From assembly GCA_020054105.1 (NCBI GenBank), contig JAGVLW010000082.1:1-41828 (forward strand): a DNA stretch of 41,828 nt. Reading direction: 5' to 3'. The position numbers and the translations under genes were made by a program. Below, in pieces: positions 33,589-41,828 of this stretch. The DNA is from Alphaproteobacteria bacterium. GTDB taxonomy: Bacteria > Pseudomonadota > Alphaproteobacteria > Rickettsiales > SXRF01. How positions within the stretch are numbered: position 1 is the stretch's first letter; each line of letters opens with the position of its first letter. The notes beneath the pieces are model-generated. The model saw only the letters and a program-made list of their open reading frames with translations. It was not told the DNA's origin and made no database searches.

Positions 33589-34005
33589 ATGGCCAAGCTT
33601 CCCAAGGGTTATAAACCGTCCGAAGACGAAAAATACATGAGCGCCAAGCAGCTCGAATATTTCCGCCAGAAGCTTGCGACCTGGCGCGAGGAGCTGATCG
33701 CCGAATCGCAGGAAACCATCAACAACCTCAAGGAAGAAAACTGGCGCGAGCCGGACTTGTCCGACCGCGCGTCGCTCGAGACCGAAGCCAGCGTCGAGCT
33801 GCGCACCCGCAACCGCTATTTGAAGCTCATCGGCAAGATCGACGCCGCGCTGAAGCGCATCGACGACGGCGAATACGGCTATTGCGAGGAAACCGGCGAC
33901 CCGATCGGCATCAAGCGCCTCGAGGCGCGGCCCATCGCCACCATGACCATCGAAGCGCAGGAACGCCACGAGAAGCAGGAAAAGCAGTATATCGACGAGG
34001 AATAA
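33589..34005 (+). CDS. dksA: RNA polymerase-binding transcription factor DksA
   Basis: A 138-aa DksA. The coiled-coil part (about 20-90) carries the tip motif DLSDRA (56-61, DxxDxA), needed for action on RNA polymerase with ppGpp. The C-terminal globular part reads DDGEYGYCEETGDPIGIKRL then EARPIATMTIEAQERHEKQE. Only one cysteine (Cys99) of the four zinc ligands of E. coli DksA remains, the usual state in alphaproteobacteria. It stands behind a palindromic element and 9 bp before a membrane-protein-like gene. Confidence 0.94.
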   Translation: MAKLPKGYKPSEDEKYMSAKQLEYFRQKLATWREELIAESQETINNLKEENWREPDLSDRASLETEASVELRTRNRYLKLIGKIDAALKRIDDGEYGYCEETGDPIGIKRLEARPIATMTIEAQERHEKQEKQYIDEE

Positions 34006-34014
34006 ACGTCCCCT

Positions 34015-34902
34015 ATGAGCGTCCATACCCTCACCCACAACGCTTCCGACCTTCACTCCCTCCATAATCACAGCGCGCTAAGCTCGCTCGAAGGCGGCAT
34101 CAGCAAATGGCTGCTCGTCGGCGGCCTGGCGGCGGCGGCTGTCGTGCTTGCGCCCGTCATATTGCCTTATCTGGGCATCGGCGGCGGCGTCGCGGCGGTG
34201 CTGTCGGAAGAATGCTGCACCATCGTCGGCACCAATTCCGGCGTTGCCGGCAGCCTCGCACATTTCATCGAAAATATTCCGGTCATCGGCAGCTACATCT
34301 CCACCGAAGGCGGCAAGAACATATTGGTTCCCGCCGTCACCATCCTCGGCGGCCAGGCCGCCGGCTCACTGGTTTCGCATTTCGAGAAAGCCGCCGGCCG
34401 CAAGGATACGTTCGGCAGCGCCATCCGCATCACGAGCCTGGGGCTTGGCGTCGTACTGTCGCTGCCGGTCATCCTGCCCGCCGTCGGCCACGGCGTGCAG
34501 TTTCTCACGCGCCTGGCCGGGCTCGACGAATTCGGCGTCAGCATCGCGCAATTCCTCGGCAACACGTCGAGCTGCACGTCGGTGGCCACCAGCAACGGCA
34601 TCATGGGCGGCCTCAGCACGCTGGGCGCGCACCTGCCTTGCGCCATCCCGGCGGTCGCGGCATCCTTTCCGTTGCTCGTGCCGGCGCTGACGCCGACAGC
34701 GAACAAAACGCTGGCCGCGGGCGATCCCAACCATTTCATCACGCCGCAGCAGCAAGATTGGGTGGATGTCTATAACGAAGCGCCCGCCATCCGCAAGCCC
34801 ATCTTGCAGAAATGGTTCCACGATCGCGGCTTCGATCCCGATTTTCATGCCGACGGCACCATGCATCTCTACAAGCACGATACCGGCCTAGCGCGTAGTT
34901 AG
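34015..34902 (+). CDS. Membrane-protein-like ORF of unknown function
   Basis: A 295-aa protein, not recognised. Hydrophobic segments are at about 31-62 (WLLVGGLAAAAVVLAPVILP), 104-120 (ILVPAVTILGGQAAGSL), 138-165 (ITSLGLGVVLSLPVILPAVG) and 208-228 (CAIPAVAASFPLLVPAL), so an inner-membrane location is likely. Five cysteines occur, including a CC pair near 67. The soluble C-terminus (about 235-295) contains FITPQQQDWVDVYNEAP. The gene follows dksA by 9 bp and may be cotranscribed. It overlaps the convergent mrdA end by 4 bp, where rodA would often be found on the other strand. Confidence 0.7.
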   Translation: MSVHTLTHNASDLHSLHNHSALSSLEGGISKWLLVGGLAAAAVVLAPVILPYLGIGGGVAAVLSEECCTIVGTNSGVAGSLAHFIENIPVIGSYISTEGGKNILVPAVTILGGQAAGSLVSHFEKAAGRKDTFGSAIRITSLGLGVVLSLPVILPAVGHGVQFLTRLAGLDEFGVSIAQFLGNTSSCTSVATSNGIMGGLSTLGAHLPCAIPAVAASFPLLVPALTPTANKTLAAGDPNHFITPQQQDWVDVYNEAPAIRKPILQKWFHDRGFDPDFHADGTMHLYKHDTGLARS

Positions 34903-36701
34903 GTTAGTTCTTCCAGCTGCTGCACTTTAAGCAGCACGTCGCGCGCAACCGGCGCTGCGACGGCCGCGCCGCCGCCGCCATGCTCGATGACGACGCAACA
35001 GGCGTATTTTGGTTTGGCCAATGGCGCATAGCCCACGAACAGCGCGTGATGGCGCGCCTCCCACGGTAATAAATTCTGGTCCATGCCGCGCTGTACGATC
35101 TTGCGCACCTGCGACGTACCGGTCTTGCCGGCAAAGGCGAAGGCCGGTTCCTCGATGCGCTTGCCGTAGGCGGTGCCGGTGTCGCTATTGACCACCGCCG
35201 CCATCGCTTCACGGTTTAGCTGCAACAGCCCCGCCGAAATTCCCAGCGGCTTGAACGCGGGCTTTTCGCCGTCTTCGCCCACGATCAGGCGCGGCGTCAC
35301 CGCCAGCCCGCTGGCCATGCGCGCGGTCATCACCGCCAGCTGCAGCGGTGTGGCCAGCACATAGCCCTGGCCGATGGCGCTGTTGATGGTATCGCCGGTT
35401 GTCCAGCGCTGCTTGTAGCGCTCGAGCTTCCATTGCTGGCTGGGAATGACGCCGGCATTCTCGCCAGCCAGGCCGATATTGCAGATGTCGCCCAGACCGA
35501 ACCGCCGCGCCATGTTCGCGAAAGGCTCCAGTCCCATTCGTTCGGCAAGCGTGTAAAAATAGGTGTCGCAGGATTGCGCGACCGCCTCGTGGTAATCCAT
35601 ATGGCCGTGACCGCCTTCTTTCCAGCAATTGAACTGGTGGTCGCCGAGCATGAAATGCCCCGGGCAGAACACCGTCGCGTCGGGCGTGACGATGCGCGCT
35701 TCGAGCGCCGCCAGCCCGACCAGCATCTTAAAGGTCGAGCCGGGCGGATACTGGCCGCCGATGGCCTTGTTCATCAGCGGAATTTTTTTGTCGTTATTGA
35801 GCGCGTCCCATTCCTCGGTGCTGATGCCGCGGCTGAAGCTGTTCGGGTCGAATCCCGGCAGCGACACCAGCGCCAGCACGTTGCCGGTATCGATCTCCAT
35901 CGCCACCACCGACGCGCTTTCGCCTTTCACCAGCTGCGCCGCCTCGCGCTGCAGCCGGCTGTCGATGGTCAGGCGCACGGTCTCGCCGGGAGCGCTCTGG
36001 GTTTTGCCGACTTCGCGCACCGGCACGCCATGCACGTTCACCTCGATCTGGCGGATGCCCGCCGTGCCGCGCAGGCGCGTCTCCAGCATGCGCTCCACAC
36101 CGATCTTGCCGATGCGAAAATCCGGGAAGCGCATCAGCGGCTGGTCGTCTTCCGACAGTTCCTCCTGCGTCACCGCGCCGATATAGCCCAGCAGATGCGC
36201 CGCCTCTTCCTCGAGCGTATAATGGCGCAACTGCCCGGTATCGATGAATACGCCCGGCAGCGACAGCAGATGCAGCTCGATCAGCGACACTTCCTCCCAG
36301 GTCAAATGGTCCTTGAGCATTTCCGGCATCGTCGCCGCCGTCACCTTGGCCGATTGCAGCAGCTTGCGTTTTTTTTCCGGCAGCGCGATCAGGCCGGTGA
36401 GTTTTTCGAACGTGGCGCGGAAGGTCGGCTGGTCGAGCGAGCTGTAATCGAAGAACAGCCGGTAGTTTTTTTCGTTGGTCGCCAGCGGCTGGTCGAAGCG
36501 GTCGAGAATATTGCCGCGCTCGGGCAGGATGATCTGCAGCTTGATGCGGTTATTTTCCGAAAGCGTCGCAAACTCGTCCGCCTTCATGAATTGCAGATAG
36601 TAAAGCCGCCCGGCCAGCGCCGAAAACACCGCCGCCTGCAAGCCGCCCAGCAGCACGGCGCGGCGCGAGAAAATGCGTTGTTTATCGTTTTCTTTGGGCA
36701 T
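34899..36701 (-). CDS. mrdA: Penicillin-binding protein 2 (elongasome transpeptidase)
   Basis: A 600-aa class B PBP that cross-links peptidoglycan during cell elongation with RodA and MreBCD. An N-terminal membrane anchor (about 14-36: AVLLGGLQAAVFSALAGRLY) is followed by the PBP dimerisation domain with PERGNILDRFDQPLATN (60-76). The transpeptidase motifs are complete: SxxK at GSTFK (Ser322, Lys325), SCD at 377-379 (SxN position) and KTG at 526-528 (AGKTGTSQ). The start overlaps the first base of a tandem-word hairpin that fills the mreD-mrdA gap. rodA does not follow; the gene converges on a membrane-protein-like ORF. Confidence 0.94.
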   Translation of the reverse strand: MPKENDKQRIFSRRAVLLGGLQAAVFSALAGRLYYLQFMKADEFATLSENNRIKLQIILPERGNILDRFDQPLATNEKNYRLFFDYSSLDQPTFRATFEKLTGLIALPEKKRKLLQSAKVTAATMPEMLKDHLTWEEVSLIELHLLSLPGVFIDTGQLRHYTLEEEAAHLLGYIGAVTQEELSEDDQPLMRFPDFRIGKIGVERMLETRLRGTAGIRQIEVNVHGVPVREVGKTQSAPGETVRLTIDSRLQREAAQLVKGESASVVAMEIDTGNVLALVSLPGFDPNSFSRGISTEEWDALNNDKKIPLMNKAIGGQYPPGSTFKMLVGLAALEARIVTPDATVFCPGHFMLGDHQFNCWKEGGHGHMDYHEAVAQSCDTYFYTLAERMGLEPFANMARRFGLGDICNIGLAGENAGVIPSQQWKLERYKQRWTTGDTINSAIGQGYVLATPLQLAVMTARMASGLAVTPRLIVGEDGEKPAFKPLGISAGLLQLNREAMAAVVNSDTGTAYGKRIEEPAFAFAGKTGTSQVRKIVQRGMDQNLLPWEARHHALFVGYAPLAKPKYACCVVIEHGGGGAAVAAPVARDVLLKVQQLEELT

Positions 36702-36773
36702 GACAGGTATCAGGTATCAGGTATCGGGTATCAGGAAAACTAAAAACCGATCCCTGATACCTGATACCTGTCA
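36701..36773. repeat. Tandem-word hairpin (GGTATCA)n between mreD and mrdA
   Basis: The left arm TGACAGGTATCAGGTATCAG plus G (36701-36721) and the right arm (36753-36773) are a perfect 21-bp inverted repeat built from 7-bp GGTATCA words; further words lie in the loop. The final TCA of the right arm (36771-36773) is the mreD stop codon TGA, and the first base belongs to the mrdA ATG. The element therefore fills the whole intergenic space. Confidence 0.9.
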
Positions 36774-37304
36774 TCTCCCATGCTGTATCTGCCAGCGGCG
36801 GTGGTTGGTGTGCTCGTAGAGTATGTCGAACAGGCGGTGGAAAAACGGGTAGCAGCACATGGTCAGCGCATATTGGATCAGCACCGGCACGATCGGATGC
36901 GCCTGGCCGGAAAGCAGCGAATAGCCCGCCCAGCTCAGCAGGCAGGTGATGCCAAGCAGCAGCCCGAAATAGCCCCATTTGACGGCGAAGCCCTCCTTGA
37001 TGATGTATTTGCGCTGCGCGTGCAGCAGCAGCAGGAAAAATACATAGAGCAGCGAGGACAGCCCGAGCTGCAGGCCTTGCGCCGCATCCATCACCAGTCC
37101 GAGCAGGAACACGAACCAAAACGGCATGTCGCGCGCATGCAGCAGCCCCCAGAAAAACACCGGGATCAGCGGCAAAAGCGGCATGAAATAGCTCAAGCCC
37201 TCGACATGCTTGGGCGCCAGGTACAGCAGCAGCAAAAGAATGGTAACCAGGCAGGGCGTCATCGCCCAAAATAGCAGCTCGAGGCGTTTAGGCACTGTTC
37301 TCAT
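36771..37304 (-). CDS. mreD: Rod shape-determining protein MreD
   Basis: A 177-aa very hydrophobic inner-membrane protein of the elongasome. It has about five membrane segments: WAMTPCLVTILLLLLYLAP (about 13-31), FMPLLPLIPVFFWGLL, MPFWFVFLLGLVMDAAQG, SLLYVFFLLLLHA, and WGYFGLLLGITCLLSWAGYS. FLLGLVMDAAQGLQLGLSSL is the conserved MreD stretch. I start at the ATG at 37304, whose first codons (MRTVPK) lie in the terminal inverted repeat of a 276-bp element; the frame remains open upstream through that element but without MreD character. The stop codon is inside the next hairpin. It lies between mreC and mrdA as usual. Confidence 0.9.
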   Translation of the reverse strand: MRTVPKRLELLFWAMTPCLVTILLLLLYLAPKHVEGLSYFMPLLPLIPVFFWGLLHARDMPFWFVFLLGLVMDAAQGLQLGLSSLLYVFFLLLLHAQRKYIIKEGFAVKWGYFGLLLGITCLLSWAGYSLLSGQAHPIVPVLIQYALTMCCYPFFHRLFDILYEHTNHRRWQIQHGR

Positions 37305-37563
37305 ATTATTGATCCATTGCGTTGCCGTTTTCGCGGAGCAGACCGCAAGGCGACGCCCGCAGCGGGTAGCGGTAACTACCTGCCAGGGCGGCAACGAAGC
37401 GGATGCCCGCGAAAACGCAACCCGAAGGGACGGAGGCTTTTTTGCCCCGAAGTGCAAAAAATTCCTGACCGTAGTCCCGGCTACGCTCTGCAAATTTTTT
37501 GCACTTCGTCATCAAAAAATCCTTCCGTCGCAATGAGGTAAATAATATGAGAACAGTGCCTAA
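37288..37563. repeat. 276-bp element with 23-bp perfect terminal inverted repeats, between mreC and mreD
   Basis: Positions 37288-37310 and 37541-37563 are exact 23-bp inverted repeats (ends TTAGGCACTGTTCTC and GAGAACAGTGCCTAA). Inside are further palindromes: GTTTTCGCGG (37328-37337 area) with CCGCGAAAAC (37397-37407 area), and GAAGTGCAAAAAATT with AATTTTTTGCACTTC around 37448-37508. The left inverted repeat contains the mreD start codon and first five codons, so the right repeat is a mirror copy of the mreD 5' end placed just after the mreC stop. No transposase is encoded. Confidence 0.85.
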
Positions 37564-37576
37564 GCCGAGGCGGTCA

Positions 37577-38410
37577 TTACAGGGAATAATCGACGATGCT
37601 GACATATTCGGCTTGCGCCGGATCGGCGAAAAGCTGCACGGCGATGGTGTCTTTTTCAATGAGACTGACGATGCCCACGGCGATGCCGCGTGGGAAAACG
37701 CCGCCGTCGCCGGAAGTGACGATGCGGTCGCCGACGGCGATGGTGGAATCCTTGGCAAGGTAGGTAAGCACCGGCAGCCTGCCGTCGCTTCCCGCCAATA
37801 TGCCTTTCTCGTGGCTGCCTTCGATCATCACCGGTATGCGCGAATTCATGTCGCCCAGCAGCAGCACGCGCGCGCTGGTCTTGCCGGTTTCGATCACCCG
37901 GCCGATCAGGCCGTTTTCATTGATGACCGCCTGGTCCTTGGCGACGCCCTGCTCGCTGCCGGCGCCCAGCAGCGCCGAATGCGCATACGGCCCGCCCAGG
38001 TCGGAGACGATGCGGGCGGTGATGTAGCGGTTATTGGGCGCCACCACGACATTGAGCAGCGAGCGCAGCGAGGCGTTTTCCGCTTCCATCCGCTTGGCCA
38101 CCGCCTGCCATTGCAGCAGCTGGCGGTTCTCATTACTCAGCGCGATGTTGCGCGCATGCAGGTCGGCCATTTCGCCGAACCAGGCGCCTATATCGGCGAC
38201 GGCGTTCATCGGGCTGGCGGCAACGGCAAGCACGGGCGCGACGATGTCGGCGATGCTCGTGCGCAGCTTCACGATGGCCGGGTTGCCGGTCTTGCTCATC
38301 ATCAGCATCACCGCCGCGAAGGTCATCATCATGATGACGCTGGCGCGGTAGAACCAATGCCTGGCGGGCATTGCCGTGAGATGGAGAGAGCCGGTTTTTT
38401 TGGAGGCCAT
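37577..38410 (-). CDS. mreC: Rod shape-determining protein MreC
   Basis: A 277-aa bitopic protein that bridges MreB to periplasmic cell-wall enzymes. One N-terminal membrane segment (about 20-40: FYRASVIMMMTFAAVMLMM) is followed by a coiled coil (about 85-120: LHARNIALSNENRQLLQWQA). The beta-rich MreC core then shows ARIVSDLGGPYAHSALLGAG, GVAKDQAVINENGLIGRV, SRIPVMIEGSHEKGILAG and VGDRIVTSGDGGVFPRGIAV. Length and motifs are as expected. Between it and mreB is a 189-bp gap with a dispersed repeat. Confidence 0.94.
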   Translation of the reverse strand: MASKKTGSLHLTAMPARHWFYRASVIMMMTFAAVMLMMSKTGNPAIVKLRTSIADIVAPVLAVAASPMNAVADIGAWFGEMADLHARNIALSNENRQLLQWQAVAKRMEAENASLRSLLNVVVAPNNRYITARIVSDLGGPYAHSALLGAGSEQGVAKDQAVINENGLIGRVIETGKTSARVLLLGDMNSRIPVMIEGSHEKGILAGSDGRLPVLTYLAKDSTIAVGDRIVTSGDGGVFPRGIAVGIVSLIEKDTIAVQLFADPAQAEYVSIVDYSL

Positions 38411-38521
38411 GATCAGCCGATGTAAAATGTTACTTACGCGACCATTCTTACTTTTCGCATCCGCAACCGCAACTAAAAAATGCGCGCGCGCACATTTTTA
38501 TTCACGCGCATTTGAAACAAA

Positions 38522-38598
38522 TGTCATCCCGCATAAGCGAAGCGCATTGCGGGATCTCGTGCAATAGATGGAGACCCCGCAACAAGTGCGGGGTGACA
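38522..38598. repeat. GTCATCC-type dispersed palindrome between mreC and mreB
   Basis: Begins TGTCATCCCGCATAAGCG and ends GCGGGGTGACAG, with GCGGGATCTC and GAGACCCCGC as inner arms. It has the same general type as 10214-10292 and 31227-31298. It lies 1 bp after the mreB stop. Confidence 0.75.
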
Positions 38599-38599
38599 G

Positions 38600-41278
<2,679 letters not shown>

Positions 41279-41332
41279 AACGCTTCCTATATGCTGAAGC
41301 GACAATTTGCCGGTAAAGCCGCCCTATGGCAA

Positions 41333-41828
41333 CTATTTATTGCGGGCCGCCGCCAGCATGGCCCGCAGCCGCTTTCCCACGGCTTCTAGCGGGTGTTCGC
41401 TACCGGCGCGGCGGCTTTCCTTGAGGTCGGGCAAGCCGGCCTTATTTTGCGCCATCCAGCCTTTGGCAAACGCGCCGCTTTTGATGTCGGCAAGCAGGTG
41501 CTGCATTTCCTTTTTGGTTTCGGCAGTAACCAGATGCGGCGCGGCGATGGTGCCGCCATATTCGGCGGTGTTGGAGATGACCTCGCTCATGCCGGCGATG
41601 CCGCGCGTGGCGATGGCGTCGGCGACCAGCTTGACCTGCTGCACGCATTTAAAATAGGCGATCTCCGGCGCGTAGCCCGCTTCGACCAGCGTGTCGAACG
41701 CGGCGCGCATCAGCGGCGGCAGCCCGCCAAACAGCACCGCCTGCTCGCCGAACAGATCGACCTCGCATTCCTCGCCGAAGCTGGTTTCGAACACGCCGAC
41801 GCGCCCGCAGCCGATGGCGCTGGCATAA
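41333..41828 (-). CDS. ilvC: Ketol-acid reductoisomerase, C-terminal part (5' end beyond the window)
   Basis: The last 164 or so residues of IlvC, which isomerises and reduces acetolactate or acetohydroxybutyrate in valine, leucine and isoleucine synthesis. The C-terminal knotted domain is evident: FGEECEVDLFGEQAVLFGGL (metal-binding Asp/Glu), then FDTLVEAGYAPEIAYFKCVQ, and ISNTAEYGGTIAAPHLVTAE. It ends in a usual short tail (RLRAMLAAARNK). The frame is open to the window edge, so the N-terminal Rossmann domain is outside. Confidence 0.95.
   Translation of the reverse strand, partial: YASAIGCGRVGVFETSFGEECEVDLFGEQAVLFGGLPPLMRAAFDTLVEAGYAPEIAYFKCVQQVKLVADAIATRGIAGMSEVISNTAEYGGTIAAPHLVTAETKKEMQHLLADIKSGAFAKGWMAQNKAGLPDLKESRRAGSEHPLEAVGKRLRAMLAAARNK

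Noticed and set aside
35433..36743. A 436-codon rightward frame over mrdA
   Set aside because: Antisense shadow of the complete PBP2 gene; His/Arg/Gln-rich with no domain.
37305..37493. N-terminal extension of MreD to 37493
   Set aside because: It crosses the 276-bp palindromic element and contains no MreD-like membrane sequence.

Overview
The window looks like chromosomal DNA of a GC-rich, flagellated alphaproteobacterium. Lineage markers are a Usg-family small protein, FliX next to divergent flgI, a one-cysteine DksA, FliW, and a FlgJ rod-binding protein without a muramidase domain. A finer placement is not possible from the sequence alone.

Layout, left to right. (1) 1-5215: the 5' part of recJ (leftward), an O-methyltransferase, a LOG-family hydrolase, an SDR oxidoreductase, and an unrecognised 418-aa protein with two helix-turn-helix-like segments. 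(2) 5263-9443: an arginine-catabolism-like group. Succinylarginine dihydrolase (astB) and an AstE/aspartoacylase-like deacylase start back to back on a shared CATATG, and a leftward ALDH7-like aldehyde dehydrogenase overlaps the deacylase end. (3) 9444-10758: a tRNA-Lys(CTT), usg, a small acidic-tailed protein, and several palindromic repeats. (4) 11063-31165: a leftward flagellar block in the order flgI, rod-binding flgJ, flgN-like, flgK, flgL, fliW, a TPR gene, fliB, flagellin, a flaG-like gene, fliD, fliS, fliK, flgD, flgE, closed by a strong terminator at about 11.0 kb. fliX is divergent at the right end. The surface-exposed axial proteins (FlgE, FlgK, flagellin, FliD) are all unusually long. 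fliD carries an in-frame amber codon. (5) 32097-34902: an unrecognised 398-aa protein, dksA, and a membrane-protein-like ORF. (6) 34899-41828: a leftward run ilvC (partial), leuA, mreB, mreC, mreD, mrdA, joining branched-chain amino-acid synthesis to the rod-shape (elongasome) genes.

The most unusual feature is the density of palindromic elements at gene boundaries. A family of about 125 bp (three copies) has ends TAGAGC...GCTCTA that supply the TAG stop codons of four neighbouring genes. Three hairpins are built of short tandem words, each locus with a different word. A 276-bp element with 23-bp perfect inverted ends carries the start of mreD. Other elements are a nested palindrome near dksA, a double hairpin between fliS and fliK, and a GTCATCC-type dispersed repeat. 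No CRISPR array, phage, transposase gene or rRNA was seen.
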